This document shows, piece after piece, positions 8,761-17,575 of a stretch of DNA of 64,000 nucleotides. The DNA comes from Halalkalicoccus tibetensis (GTDB lineage Archaea; Halobacteriota; Halobacteria; Halobacteriales; Halalkalicoccaceae). The notes beneath the pieces were generated by a model, which was given only the letters and a program-made list of their open reading frames with translations, had not been told where the DNA came from and did no database searches. The position numbers were made by a program, and so were the translations under genes. Where the stretch lies: positions 211,684 through 275,683 of the forward strand of contig NZ_JBBMXV010000004.1 in NCBI RefSeq assembly GCF_037996645.1, in the 5' to 3' direction. Numbering within the stretch: the stretch's first letter is position 1; each line of letters starts with the position of its first letter.

Positions 8761-10760
8761 GCCTCGCGCTCGGGGACGCCGCCACCGACCGCCTCGGCGA
8801 CGCCTTCTACCCCCTCTATCGCCTGCTGTTCGGCGAAGAGAGCCAGTTCGCCGCGGAGTTCGCGACGACGCTCGAACGGGCCAGAATGAGCGACACCGTC
8901 GAGCACTACCTCTCGCGCGCGCTCGCCTACGGCGTGCTCGCGGGCGGGGCGCTGTGGATCCTCGGCCTCCTGCTGGGCTACGCGCTGTTCGCGACCGGGC
9001 TCGTCTCGCCCCCGATCGTCGGCGTCCCGATCTCGGATCAGCGCCTGATCGACCTCATCGTCGCCGCGCGGATCCCCTCGCTGGTCGCCGGGACCGGTCT
9101 CCTGCTGGGATCGGTCGGCTTCGCCCTCGGGTTCGGGACGCTCGTCGCGCTCCCCTACTCGCGGGCCGGGGCGCGGAGACGGGAGATCGACATGCTGCTC
9201 GCCGATTCGGTCTCGTTCATGTACGCGCTGTCGGTCGGCGGGCTCGATCAGCTGGAGATCGTCGAGGCGATGGCGGCGGCCGACGACACCTACGGCGAAG
9301 TCAGCAAGGAGTTCCAGAGCATCGTCGCCGAAACGGAGTACTTCGACACGGACTACCGGACCGCGATCAGGAACCAGGCGCTCGAGACGCCCTCCGACGA
9401 ACTGGGCCAGTTCCTGACGGACATGCTCTCGATCATGAACTCCGGCGGGGACATGACGCGCTTTCTCGAAGACAAGAAGGACAAACACATGCGCACCGCG
9501 AAACAGCAGGAGGAGCTCACCCTCGAGACCCTTGAGCTGTTCGGCGAGATGTACATGACCCTCTCGCTGTTCCCCCTCCTGTTGATCATCCTGCTGGTGA
9601 TCATGAGCATGCTCGGCGAGGCCTCGGAGTTCATGCTGTACGCGACGGTCTACGCGCTGATCCCCCTGGTCGGCGTCGCCTTCCTCGTGCTCGTCTCGAC
9701 GGTGAAACGCGACGAGCCCGGCGACGGCTATCTCCACGCCGAGGACGGGGGCGCCGATCCGGAGGAAGGGAACCCGCTGTTCGACCTCGGGCTGGTCGAG
9801 CGCTACGCCGGCTCGTTCGGCGTGTTCGATCGGATCGAGCACAACGAGGGGACCCACAGGACCGGCCGGCTCCTGCGTCGCCCGCACCACTTCTTCCGGG
9901 ACTACCCCGCCTACACGCTGGCTCTGACGGTCCCGGCCGCGCTCGCGCTCGTCGGCGCCGCCGTCGTCGGCGGGGCCGCGCCGCTGTCGTGGGGCGGGCT
10001 GGTCGACGCGCCCGTCTGGGGTACCTTCGTCTGGATCTACCTCCCGATATACGTCGTCTGCGTCCCGCTCGCGGTCTTCCGGGAGTGGAACGTCCGCTCG
10101 CGGACCGCGATCACCGGCTCGCTCTCGGATACCCTCCGGAAGCTCTCGAGCGCGAACGACACCGGGATGACGCTGCTCGAGTCGATCCGGGTCGTCGCCG
10201 ACACCTCCTCCGGGAAGCTCGCCCGCGAACTCGAGGTCATGCACGCGAAGGTCGCCTACGGGACGAGCCTGAAGGGCGCCCTGATCGAGTTCAACAACCG
10301 CTATCACATCCCGCGACTCGCCCGGACGGTCAAGCTGATCACCGAGGCCCAGACGGCCTCGAGCCGGATCACGCCGGTGCTCACGACTGCGGCCCAGGCG
10401 AGCGAGAACCAGGACGACATCGCCCGCGAGCGGAGATCCAGAACGCGGATGCAGGTCGTGATCATCGTGATGACCTACCTCACCCTGCTGGCGGTGATGG
10501 CGGTTCTGAAGTCCCAGTTCCTCGACGTGATGGGCGGGCTCGACACCGGTGGGGCCGGGGCGGCGGGCGGGGGCGGCGCCGGGTTCGAGGGTGTCGACGC
10601 CGGGCTGCTCTCGTTGCTGTTCTTCCACGCGGTGACGCTCCAGGCGATCCTTTCGGGGCTCATCAGCGGCTACATGCGCGACGCGGAGATCCTGAGCGGG
10701 GTCAAGTACGTCGTCGTCCTGATGACGATCGCGCTCTGCGTCTGGACGGTGGTGGGCTGA
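8757..10760 (+). CDS. pilC: Type IV pilus platform membrane protein (PilC/TadC family)
   Basis: Integral membrane platform on which the pilus is assembled, working with the upstream ATPase. The protein is 667 residues. The start is GTG at 8757, overlapping the pilB stop in GTGA. It has the duplicated T2SF layout of haloarchaeal PilC. Membrane helices lie near 55-80 and 95-130. A cytoplasmic helical domain follows (VSFMYALSVGGLDQLEIVEA), then helices near 265-320, then a second repeat with helices near 385-440 and 565-665 and a similar domain (LRKLSSANDTGMTLLESIRV). The stop overlaps the next gene as TGATG, so this operon is tightly packed. Confidence 0.9.
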   Translation: MSLALGDAATDRLGDAFYPLYRLLFGEESQFAAEFATTLERARMSDTVEHYLSRALAYGVLAGGALWILGLLLGYALFATGLVSPPIVGVPISDQRLIDLIVAARIPSLVAGTGLLLGSVGFALGFGTLVALPYSRAGARRREIDMLLADSVSFMYALSVGGLDQLEIVEAMAAADDTYGEVSKEFQSIVAETEYFDTDYRTAIRNQALETPSDELGQFLTDMLSIMNSGGDMTRFLEDKKDKHMRTAKQQEELTLETLELFGEMYMTLSLFPLLLIILLVIMSMLGEASEFMLYATVYALIPLVGVAFLVLVSTVKRDEPGDGYLHAEDGGADPEEGNPLFDLGLVERYAGSFGVFDRIEHNEGTHRTGRLLRRPHHFFRDYPAYTLALTVPAALALVGAAVVGGAAPLSWGGLVDAPVWGTFVWIYLPIYVVCVPLAVFREWNVRSRTAITGSLSDTLRKLSSANDTGMTLLESIRVVADTSSGKLARELEVMHAKVAYGTSLKGALIEFNNRYHIPRLARTVKLITEAQTASSRITPVLTTAAQASENQDDIARERRSRTRMQVVIIVMTYLTLLAVMAVLKSQFLDVMGGLDTGGAGAAGGGGAGFEGVDAGLLSLLFFHAVTLQAILSGLISGYMRDAEILSGVKYVVVLMTIALCVWTVVG

Positions 10761-12100
10761 TGACCGGATCGAACGGGACGGGGAGGACGGATGGGATCGA
10801 CGAGCGCGGGCAGACGGAGCTCGTCGGGGTCGTCCTGCTGATCGGGCTGACGATCATCGGGACGACCGCCATCGTCGCGTTCGGGACGGCGACGATCGCC
10901 GACTCGCGGGAGGCCTCGGAGCTCCGGAGCACCGAGCACGCGATGACGCTGTTCGACTCGAAGGCCGCGAACGTCGCGCTCGGCGAATCGCCCGTCCGGT
11001 CGGTGCAGTTCGGCCGGACCGGCGGCCAGTTCGAGGTGCGCGAGGACGTCGGATCGATGCGCATCGAACACCACACCGAGGGAGAGGAGGAGCCGGTCGA
11101 GTGGGAGGGCTGTGGGACCGAGCGCGGCGTCTGTGAGGTCGACCTCGGGGCGATGGTCTACACCCACGGCGGGGCCGAGATCGCCTACCAGGGTGGCGGC
11201 GTCTGGCGCCACGAGGGCGGCGGGACGACGATGGTCTCCCCGCCGGAGTTCCACTACCGCGGCGAGACGCTGACGCTCCCGGTCGTCGCGACCAGCGGCG
11301 AGGGCTCCGCGGGCGGTGGCCCGATGGCCACGCTCCGACCGGGCTCCGAGGACGGCTCGGCGCCGGCCTACGCCGGCGCGATCGAGAACGGCACCGTCTC
11401 GGTCACCGTCGAGAGCCCCTACTACCGGGGCTGGGAGCGGTACTTCGAGGAGCGGACCAACGGGAACGTCAGCGTGGACCGGGAGGCCGAATCGGCGACC
11501 GTCGAGCTGGTCTCGACCGAGACCCAGGGCGAGTTCACCATGTCCGGCAACGGCGACGAGATACGGATACGCGGGCTCGTCGAGGAGGAATCGGTGAACG
11601 AGTTCGACCTCACGCTCTACCCGAACGTGCCCGGACAGGGGGCGAGCGGGCGGAGCTTCAACCCGTTCGAGTGGGGGTTCTCCGACCCCGACTCCTCGTT
11701 CGACCTGCTGCTCTGGAACGACGGCGACGACGTCGGGATCGAGGTCACCGACGCCGACGGCGGGGAGACGTGGCGAAACGACGCGGCGTTCGCGATCGAG
11801 GAGGACGAACACGGCGACGAGTACGTGGAGGTCGTTCTGGTCCCCGAGGGGGACGGGCCGATGCTCGAGGGCGATGCGAGCGGCGAGGAGCGCCCGCTCG
11901 GCGAGGTCGTCGGCTCGGAGCTGTACGCGGCGGGGCCGAACGTCGATCTCGAGATCTACGACCAGGGACAGGGCGGGGGATCGGGCAGCGACCGGGTCGA
12001 CTACGAGGTCGCGTTCGGCTACATCGACTACGAGAGCTCCGGGCAGTTCATCGCCTACCTGCACGTCACCGAGAACGAAGTCGAAGTGCGCCTCAGCTGA
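10760..12100 (+). CDS. Large pilin-like surface protein cotranscribed with pilBC
   Basis: Probable exported pilin-like or minor pilin component. The protein is 446 residues from the ATG at 10760 (TGATG overlap with pilC). The reading frame is open much further upstream inside pilC, but the overlap start is the natural one. A short hydrophilic leader is followed by ERGQTELVGVVLLIGLTIIG, a hydrophobic segment with the Gln-Thr-Glu start seen in haloarchaeal archaellin/pilin-like proteins. The large remainder is acidic and beta-rich (FNPFEWGFSDPDSSFDLLLW). It ends 8 bases into the convergent - strand pilin-like cluster. I cannot say whether it is processed by PibD or is a structural pilin. Confidence 0.85.
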   Translation: MTGSNGTGRTDGIDERGQTELVGVVLLIGLTIIGTTAIVAFGTATIADSREASELRSTEHAMTLFDSKAANVALGESPVRSVQFGRTGGQFEVREDVGSMRIEHHTEGEEEPVEWEGCGTERGVCEVDLGAMVYTHGGAEIAYQGGGVWRHEGGGTTMVSPPEFHYRGETLTLPVVATSGEGSAGGGPMATLRPGSEDGSAPAYAGAIENGTVSVTVESPYYRGWERYFEERTNGNVSVDREAESATVELVSTETQGEFTMSGNGDEIRIRGLVEEESVNEFDLTLYPNVPGQGASGRSFNPFEWGFSDPDSSFDLLLWNDGDDVGIEVTDADGGETWRNDAAFAIEEDEHGDEYVEVVLVPEGDGPMLEGDASGEERPLGEVVGSELYAAGPNVDLEIYDQGQGGGSGSDRVDYEVAFGYIDYESSGQFIAYLHVTENEVEVRLS

Positions 12101-12809
12101 ACGCGACGTCGAGGCTGTCCTTGGTCACGTACACCCGGTCGGTCTCGAACGTACAGGCGACGTTCGTCCCCGACGTCTCACAGCTCGAACCGTCGTCGAG
12201 CGACCGGAGGGTCCGCTCCCAGGCGTCTGTCCGGTCGGTTTCCACCTCGATGGTCACGGTATGACTCCCGTCGGTCGCCGTCCGGGTGACCGTGTTCCGG
12301 TGGTCCGTGCGGACGAGTACCGTCCGATCCCCGCTCACCGGCGCCGAGCGGACGCCCGAGACGTCCGTGAGGTGGATCATCGCGCGGTCCCCGTCGATCG
12401 ACATCCGCGGGTCGCGAACCGCGACGGTTCCCGGCGCCGACTCCCTGAGGACCGCCCCGTTGCTGTAGACGATATCGGTCCCCATGTTCGAGTCGTAGAC
12501 GACCTCCCCCGTCGAGACGATCGGCTCGCCGCCGTCGACGCTGACGGCGATCCGATCGCGGCTCTCGACGCGCAGTCCCGCGTCGGCGAGTTTGACCTCC
12601 GTCGCCCGGCTCGGGGCGTCCCGATGGGTGATCGCCTCGACGTTGTCCGCGAGTACGTCGAAGGCGCGCTCGGCGTTGTTCACGCGCTCGGCGTCGCGCG
12701 CGTCGGTCAACCCCGCCATCCCGGTGACGTAGACGACCCCGAGGGTCGTCACGACAAGCGCGAAGATCAACACGAACCCGAGCGCCTCGCTCACCCCGCG
12801 ATCAGCCAT
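12093..12809 (-). CDS. Pilin-like protein, last gene of the - strand cluster
   Basis: A 238-residue exported pilin-like protein. The N-terminus (DRGVSEALGFVLIFALVVTT) is the archaeal type IV pilin-like pattern: short charged leader, then one hydrophobic helix at about 9-30, then an acidic beta-rich domain. Two cysteines (SSCETSGTNVAC) near residue 215 could form a disulfide outside the cell. The start overlaps the stop of the preceding gene by 8 bases. It is the terminal member of a five-gene cluster that converges on the pilBC operon. A role as a minor pilin is inferred from context and N-terminus. Confidence 0.82.
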   Translation of the reverse strand: MADRGVSEALGFVLIFALVVTTLGVVYVTGMAGLTDARDAERVNNAERAFDVLADNVEAITHRDAPSRATEVKLADAGLRVESRDRIAVSVDGGEPIVSTGEVVYDSNMGTDIVYSNGAVLRESAPGTVAVRDPRMSIDGDRAMIHLTDVSGVRSAPVSGDRTVLVRTDHRNTVTRTATDGSHTVTIEVETDRTDAWERTLRSLDDGSSCETSGTNVACTFETDRVYVTKDSLDVAFS

Positions 12810-13260
12810 TTCGCACCTCGATAGCGCCCCCGTCGAACCCGATCACGACGGTGCCGCCGGCGATCGGGCCCGGTTCCACCGCCACGTCGCGCTCCGTGGT
12901 GAACCGGACCGACACCGGCCCGTCGAGCCGGTCGCTTCGCAGCTCGATCCGCTGTGTCGCCTCCCCATCCTCGTCGGGCTCCCCGGCGACCCCGATGGAG
13001 TAGCTCCCCCCGCCGACCACGGTAGGAAGGTCCCGCTCGAGCTCGACCGCCTGTCCGCTCCGCGAGAGACGGTCGACGGTCATGAGGTCCGCCGCGAGGC
13101 GCTCGCCGTGGACGGTCAGTTCCTCGGCGGTCGCCCGCTCGCGCTGGGTGTCGACGACGGAGCCGGCGGTGACGAACAGTCCCGAGATCAGGACCGCCGT
13201 GATCGCGAGCGTGAGGGTGTAGCCGAGCGCGGTCGAGACGCCCCGATCGGACCGGCTCAT
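12802..13260 (-). CDS. Pilin-like protein, cluster gene 4
   Basis: A 152-residue protein beginning MSRSDRGVSTALGYTLTLAI, with one hydrophobic helix (about 10-32) followed by a beta-rich ectodomain. The RxVSTxLxYTLTL start is characteristic of a haloarchaeal family found beside PilB/PilC. The ATG overlaps the upstream stop by four bases (ATGA), and the downstream gene overlaps its end by 8. Likely a minor pilin or assembly factor; no enzymatic motif. Confidence 0.82.
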   Translation of the reverse strand: MSRSDRGVSTALGYTLTLAITAVLISGLFVTAGSVVDTQRERATAEELTVHGERLAADLMTVDRLSRSGQAVELERDLPTVVGGGSYSIGVAGEPDEDGEATQRIELRSDRLDGPVSVRFTTERDVAVEPGPIAGGTVVIGFDGGAIEVRNG

Positions 13261-13664
13261 ACCCGCCCCTCCCCGGTGACGGCGATCTCCCCGGAACGAT
13301 ACGTCAGCTCCGCGTTCTCGTAGGTGACCTCGATCGTCGCCCCCGTGATCGCCTCGTCGCCCTCGATGCCCAGGACGTCGACCCGGACGGACGAGCCCGA
13401 ACGCAGCTCGTGGGCGAGGACCTGCTCGGTCCAGGCGTCGAGCTCCGCCTCGAACGTCCCCGCGTCCGTCCCCGAGGAGGTCATCGTGGCGACGTGGTCG
13501 ACGGCGAGCGCCTCGGCCGCGAGCGCGTCGCGCTCGCCGACGTCGGCCGTGCGCGTCCCGACGGTCTCCGTGTAGATGACGCCGTTGAGCACGAGCGCGA
13601 GGACGACGAACGTGACCGCGATCGTCAGTCCGGCTACCAGAAGAAGCTGGCCCCGATCGTGCAC
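13257..13664 (-). CDS. Pilin-like protein, cluster gene 3
   Basis: About 135 residues from a GTG at 13664 that overlaps the upstream stop (TAGTG). An ATG four codons earlier (13676) is the alternative. I prefer the GTG because it gives the family-like start xHDRGQLLLVAGLTIAVTFV and matches the stop/start overlaps of the other genes in the cluster. One N-terminal membrane helix (about 6-28) is followed by an acidic domain (ALAVDHVATMTSSGTDAGTF and beta strands). It fits the small pilin-like set seen with haloarchaeal pilus ATPases. Function beyond that is unknown. Confidence 0.8.
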   Translation of the reverse strand: MHDRGQLLLVAGLTIAVTFVVLALVLNGVIYTETVGTRTADVGERDALAAEALAVDHVATMTSSGTDAGTFEAELDAWTEQVLAHELRSGSSVRVDVLGIEGDEAITGATIEVTYENAELTYRSGEIAVTGEGRV

Positions 13665-14251
13665 TACATCCGCCACACGACCACCTCCACCTCGACGACC
13701 GCGTAGAACGACTCCTCGTTGGTGTTCTCGACGTAGAACTCGTCGGTCTCGCCCAGTTCGTCGTCAGTCGGACCCCCCTCGTCGTAGAACGGGTCCTCGC
13801 CGTAGAGGGTGCGGAGGCGGGTCGCGCTCACGGCGTGGTCGCTTGGCTCGCCGGCGTGGACGATTCGCTGTCGCTCGACGGACCCCTCGCCGTCGACGTG
13901 GTCGACGTGGAGGTTGTACGCGACCCCGCGGTCGGAGAACGCCCCCGTGAGCCGATCGCCGAGATCGGTGTCGAGCTCGCCCGGGGCGTAGTGGTCGTCG
14001 TCCTCGCCCTCGAGACCGTGGAAGGTGCCCTCCGCGTCGTTCCAGTACAGCACCGTTTCCTCCAACTCCCCCGCCCCGTCGGCCGCGCGGAGGACGTCCT
14101 CGGCGGCGGCCCGCTGTTGGTTCTCGATGTGCTGGCTCGACGTGCTGGCCGAGAGCGGCGTGACCGCGGTGACCTGCATGGCGAACAGGAGGCTCGCGAT
14201 CAGGATCACCGCCGCCGCGAACGCCTCGAGGGTGTGGGCCTGGGCGCGCAT
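13664..14251 (-). CDS. Pilin-like protein, cluster gene 2
   Basis: A 195-residue protein starting MRAQAHTLEAFAAAVILIAS at 14251, where ATG overlaps the upstream stop (TGATG). One hydrophobic helix spans about 8-32. The remainder is acidic, with LRAADGAGELEETVLYWND and a C-terminal beta region (ENTNEESFYAVVEVEVVVW). The RAQAHTLE start is again a haloarchaeal pilin-like signature. A longer open frame continues upstream, but it runs antisense through cluster gene 1 and has no pilin start. Confidence 0.82.
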   Translation of the reverse strand: MRAQAHTLEAFAAAVILIASLLFAMQVTAVTPLSASTSSQHIENQQRAAAEDVLRAADGAGELEETVLYWNDAEGTFHGLEGEDDDHYAPGELDTDLGDRLTGAFSDRGVAYNLHVDHVDGEGSVERQRIVHAGEPSDHAVSATRLRTLYGEDPFYDEGGPTDDELGETDEFYVENTNEESFYAVVEVEVVVWRM

Positions 14252-14721
14252 CACCAGACCTCCACGACGAGGCGGTGGGCCTCCCCGTCGTAGGTCACCG
14301 TCCGCTCGGCCACCGTCACGTCGGCCGATTCCGGCGGTGTCGGACCGCGTTCGTGGTCGGTCCCGTCGATCGCGACGTTGAGCCGCGCCGGCTCCGAGAC
14401 ACCCAGCTCGGCGACGAACTCCCCGCTGTCGTCCGATCCGCCGAAGAACTCCTCGACCTCGCTTTCGTCGAGCACGCCCGGCTCGTCCGCCAGGGCGTCG
14501 TCCGCGAGATGCGTCGCGGTTCGGTCGGCGACGGCCGGATGGGCCGACTGGCTGGCGCCAAAGGGCACGATCATCTCCGGGACCAGCGCGAAGACGAACC
14601 CCACCACCATCAGGAACATCGCGGCCCCGACGAGGAAGTCGATCGTCAGCTGTGCCCGTTCGTCGGTTCGCCACCGGCCCGAACGGCCGGCCCCTGCCCG
14701 CGTATCGCCGTCGTCGCTCAC
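14251..14721 (-). CDS. Pilin-like protein, first gene of the - strand cluster
   Basis: A 156-residue protein with a 20-residue basic N-terminal leader, then ERAQLTIDFLVGAAMFLMVV and a membrane helix to about residue 47, and an acidic ectodomain. It is the promoter-proximal gene of the five-gene cluster; an AT-rich TATA region lies 20-30 bases upstream. With the four genes after it, all overlapping or abutting, it forms one operon. The leader length and the AQLTIDF start resemble archaeal prepilin signals. Cleavage by prepilin peptidase is inferred. Confidence 0.82.
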   Translation of the reverse strand: MSDDGDTRAGAGRSGRWRTDERAQLTIDFLVGAAMFLMVVGFVFALVPEMIVPFGASQSAHPAVADRTATHLADDALADEPGVLDESEVEEFFGGSDDSGEFVAELGVSEPARLNVAIDGTDHERGPTPPESADVTVAERTVTYDGEAHRLVVEVW

Positions 14722-14740
14722 TACGTTCTTATTATATTGA

Positions 14741-14750
14741 GAATATAAAA
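14741..14750 (-). promoter_or_regulatory. Probable TATA box for the pilin-like cluster
   Basis: Read on the - strand this is TTTTATATTC, centred about 25 bases upstream of the ATG at 14721, in an AT-rich pocket (14728-14760) within GC-rich DNA. The spacing predicts a leaderless transcript. Confidence 0.55.
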
Positions 14751-14827
14751 ATACTATGAATTAAGTGATGTCGGGGCGAGCGCGGAGTAAACAGCGTCAT
14801 TACCGAGGGCGCCCACTGGACGACCGA

Positions 14828-15025
14828 ATGGCGAAATGGAAATGTGACCAGTGTGGAACCGTCCACCGGCGCAACCCGAACAAGTGTCGTTCCTGCGGGA
14901 ACACCGTTCTGAGCCCGTATCACGGCGATGAAGGCGGGAGCCCGCTCGACGACCCCCGGGTGCGCTACGGGCTGATCGCGCTCGCGGTACTGCTCGTCGT
15001 CGTCCTGGTGGTCGCCCTGCTTTAG
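14828..15025 (+). CDS. Small zinc-ribbon membrane protein
   Basis: A 65-residue protein from the ATG at 14828. Four cysteines in two CxxC pairs (C6/C9 and C20/C23; KCDQCG and KCRSCG) form a zinc ribbon. After a charged stretch a single C-terminal helix (about 43-65) anchors the protein in the membrane, zinc ribbon probably inside. An in-frame ATG 21 codons earlier would add a basic tail; the family normally starts right before the ribbon. It converges on the MATE gene with a four-base overlap. Function unknown. Confidence 0.75.
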   Translation: MAKWKCDQCGTVHRRNPNKCRSCGNTVLSPYHGDEGGSPLDDPRVRYGLIALAVLLVVVLVVALL

Positions 15026-16467
15026 TCGTCGGTCGGGGCCCCGCGGGGCCCGTACGAGCGGCTGATGACCTTCCACTTGCCGGTCGAGAACCGGTAGTAG
15101 TTGATCACCGCGGGGACGGCCGTCTCGGCGACGAACGCGAGGTAGAGCCCCCAGAGCCCGAGCGGCGTGACGGCCCCGAGATAGGCGAGCGGGATCGAGA
15201 AGCCGAACATGCCGAGCGCCTGGCTGTAGAAGGGCCAGCGGGTGTCGCCGCTGGCGTCGAGCGGGCCGGCCGCGCCCTTCGAGACGCCCTGAAGGATCGT
15301 GGCCACGCAGGCCGCATAGACCAGCGAGACCGCGATCGGGACGGTCGAGGAGGCGGGATCGTCGACGAACGCGAGCACGATCGGCTCGGCGAACAGGAAG
15401 ATCAGCGCCGCCGAGACCACGTAGACCGCGACCGCGAAGCGGACGATCTCGTGGCCGTAGGCCTCGGCGATACCCTCGTGGTCCTCGCCGAGCTCCTGAC
15501 CGACCAAACTCGAGGAGGCAAGCCCGAAGCCCCAGCCGGGCGTGTTCATGATGCCCCAGATCCGCCGGGCGACGACGTACGCCGCGACGGTGTTCTGGCC
15601 GAAGAGGTCGACGATCAAGAGCAGGGGGAACTCCGCGACCGTCCAGACGAGGTTCCGGCCCATCACGGGCAGCCCGATCGAGACCAGCTGGCGGAGCGTC
15701 CCGACGTCGGCGTACGCCCCCGTCGGCGAGACGGTGACGGGGAACTCGCCCATGCCCGGGAACCGGCCGGCGACGAGTCCGACGGCGAACATCCCGGCGA
15801 CGACGACGTTCGAGAGCACGGTCCCGATCGCCGCGCCGACGACGCCCAGCTCGAGCCCGAAGATCAACACGGCGTTGATCCCGATGTTCGCGACCGCGCC
15901 GCTGGCGCGCGCGAGCATCGCGGTGTAGGCGTCGTCGCTCCCGACGAGCGTCCGGCTGCCGATCAGGTTGAGCGCCGCGAAGGGCACCCCGAGCGAGGCG
16001 ATCCGGAGGTACTGTCCGCCCAGCTCGATCGCCTCGGGGTCGTTGCTGATCAGCGCGATCAGCTCCGTCGAGAACAGCCAGAACGTCGCGGTGAGCGGGA
16101 GGGTCAGCAGCACGACCAGCAGCGCGCTCGATCGGACCGCCCGCCCCAGCTCGCCGTGGGCGTCGGCGCCGAACGACTGGGAGACCAGCGCGATCGTCCC
16201 GCCGGCGACCCCGCCGCCGACGGCGAACGCGAGCCCCCAGTAGGCGCCCGCGAACCCGACGCCGGCGATCGCCCCGGAGCCGACGGCGACCCCGACCATC
16301 GCCACGTCGACCGCGTTCTTCGACATCCGGGCGATACCCGTAACTACGCGCGGCCACGCGAGGTCGGTGATCCGACGGACGCGGTGGCGGTCGATCAGGC
16401 CGGCCCAGGAGAGCGCCAGCCCGACCCAGAGGATGAGCAGCTTGACCGGGTTCGGGACACGACTCAC
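15022..16467 (-). CDS. MATE family efflux transporter
   Basis: Multidrug/metabolite exporter of the MATE (DinF/NorM) family in the cytoplasmic membrane, usually driven by Na+ or H+. The protein is 481 residues with about 12 transmembrane helices in two related halves. Family-like segments include GGTIALVSQSFGA near residue 90 and the equivalent in the second half. There is an N-terminal amphipathic extension of about 35 residues before the first conserved helix. Substrate cannot be told from sequence. It is monocistronic, with a 540-base gene-free upstream region. Confidence 0.9.
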   Translation of the reverse strand: MSRVPNPVKLLILWVGLALSWAGLIDRHRVRRITDLAWPRVVTGIARMSKNAVDVAMVGVAVGSGAIAGVGFAGAYWGLAFAVGGGVAGGTIALVSQSFGADAHGELGRAVRSSALLVVLLTLPLTATFWLFSTELIALISNDPEAIELGGQYLRIASLGVPFAALNLIGSRTLVGSDDAYTAMLARASGAVANIGINAVLIFGLELGVVGAAIGTVLSNVVVAGMFAVGLVAGRFPGMGEFPVTVSPTGAYADVGTLRQLVSIGLPVMGRNLVWTVAEFPLLLIVDLFGQNTVAAYVVARRIWGIMNTPGWGFGLASSSLVGQELGEDHEGIAEAYGHEIVRFAVAVYVVSAALIFLFAEPIVLAFVDDPASSTVPIAVSLVYAACVATILQGVSKGAAGPLDASGDTRWPFYSQALGMFGFSIPLAYLGAVTPLGLWGLYLAFVAETAVPAVINYYRFSTGKWKVISRSYGPRGAPTDD

Positions 16468-17005
16468 AGAACTCGTCCGTTCTAACGGCTTGGGCCCAAA
16501 AGCCCTTGTTTACGCGGCAGTCGCGACCGGTTTCAGGGTGGCTCGCACACACATGACCGTCGTCCTCCCGCGTGCCGGATCCGACGAAACGGATTTCACG
16601 GGGTGTGCTATATCACGTCACACCTTCGGACGGTCCGGTCACGAGCATCGATGCCGTTCGAGATCGGTTCTCGTCGGACGTTCGTCGCGACGTTCCGCGA
16701 ACGGGTTCAGGCCCCACGTGTGCCGGATCCCGGCAGTCCGGGCGCGATAAACGGGATCCCCGTCCGGGAGGACGCATCAGAGGCGAACGGTTGCCGTCCC
16801 AGGGGAGCTCATCCAGTTCAGCCATGGGAAGGTCCGATCCGGATCGGGGACAGATGGGCTCCGTCGTGAAGAGTAATCAGTGTTATCACTCGAAAATACG
16901 CACGTGTTCCCGATATCGCTCCGCGATCGGTCCTCTCGACCCGACGCGTGAGCCGACGGCTACCGAGGCCCCGAACTATAAGGGATCACGTCCACATTCC
17001 CTCCC
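16468..17005. other. Gene-free intergenic region
   Basis: 538 bases between the MATE gene and the amphi-Trp gene. The open frames here are arginine-, proline- and glycine-rich on both strands and look like non-coding GC-rich shadows. I see the expected promoters at the two ends (TATA at 16975-16982 for the + strand) and nothing else I can support. Confidence 0.5.
16975..16982 (+). promoter_or_regulatory. Probable TATA box for the amphi-Trp gene
   Basis: ACTATAAG is centred about 27 bases upstream of the ATG at 17006, predicting a leaderless mRNA. Confidence 0.55.
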
Positions 17006-17428
17006 ATGGCAGACGTCTCGACGGAGTCCGAGAAGACCCGCGCGGAAGTCGCCGAGTACCTCCGGGAGTTCGCCGACGAGCTCAGCCCGCGAGGGGAGGG
17101 CGCGACCGACGACGATCGGGACCGTTCGCGGATGGGCAAGGACCGAACGGGGACCGAGGACGCCCGGACGGGCGACGCCGGAACGGGAGATGCCCGGGAG
17201 GCCGGCGACCGAACGACCGACGACCGGACTGCCACCGATCGGAAGGTGACGGTCATCGCCGGGAACGAGAGCGCGACGATCGTCCCCCCGGAGACCCTCT
17301 CGTTCGGGGTTGAGGTCGACTCGGAGGACTCGCTGCTCGGGGGTCCCACCGGCGAGCGCGGCGTGACGTTCTCGCTCGGCTGGTCGTCCGACGACGTCGA
17401 GACGGACGACGAGCTCGACGTCGAATAG
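17006..17428 (+). CDS. Amphi-Trp domain-containing protein
   Basis: A 140-residue acidic soluble protein. The N-terminal ~30 residues (STESEKTRAEVAEYLREFAD) form an amphipathic helix. A disordered Arg/Asp/Gly/Thr-rich linker follows (about 30-75). The C-terminal ~50 residues alternate hydrophobic and acidic positions (ETLSFGVEVDSED, then GVTFSLGWSSDD), with the tryptophan near the end that gives the amphi-Trp family its name. Members are common in haloarchaea and have no established function. It has its own leaderless-type promoter and appears monocistronic. Confidence 0.7.
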   Translation: MADVSTESEKTRAEVAEYLREFADELSPRGEGATDDDRDRSRMGKDRTGTEDARTGDAGTGDAREAGDRTTDDRTATDRKVTVIAGNESATIVPPETLSFGVEVDSEDSLLGGPTGERGVTFSLGWSSDDVETDDELDVE

Positions 17429-17530
17429 CGCCCTTCGAACCGTCGATCAGACCGCGACGGGAAACGACGACGCCGTCGCTTCCACTGGTCGGCCGTAGCG
17501 TCGGGCTGTCGGACGAACGAAGCGAGTCGG

Positions 17531-17575
17531 GTGGACTCGACGGGATTTGAACCCGTTGAGTCTCTCCTGCGGGGG
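17531..17575 (-). repeat. tRNA 3'-end fragment at the left border of the second AT-rich island
   Basis: Read on the - strand this is the T-arm and acceptor 3' strand of a tRNA (CGGGTTCAAATCCCG, then CGAGTCCA), without a D-arm or anticodon arm. The outer ~25 bases match the 3' end of the intact tRNA-Ala at 18759-18830 except for three positions. Two of those form a compensatory T-stem pair (A-T instead of C-G). That suggests it came from a related tRNA allele brought in by an element rather than by simple duplication. Confidence 0.65.

Noticed and set aside
6484-10628. Two long - strand frames of about 730 residues opposite pilB and pilC
   Set aside because: Low-complexity, His/Arg/Asp-rich shadows; the + strand ATPase and PilC carry Walker and family motifs throughout.
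15451-16485. 344-codon + strand frame opposite the MATE gene
   Set aside because: Shadow composition (Arg, Asp, Gly, Pro) and no motif; MATE helices on the - strand are clear.
16572-17249. Three + strand frames in the gap before the amphi-Trp gene
   Set aside because: Arg/Ser/Pro-rich, overlap one another in different frames, and no ribosome-binding or TATA signal precedes them.
17531-17575. A tRNA gene
   Set aside because: Only the T-arm and acceptor 3' strand are present; the D-arm and anticodon arm are missing, so it is a fragment rather than a functional tRNA.
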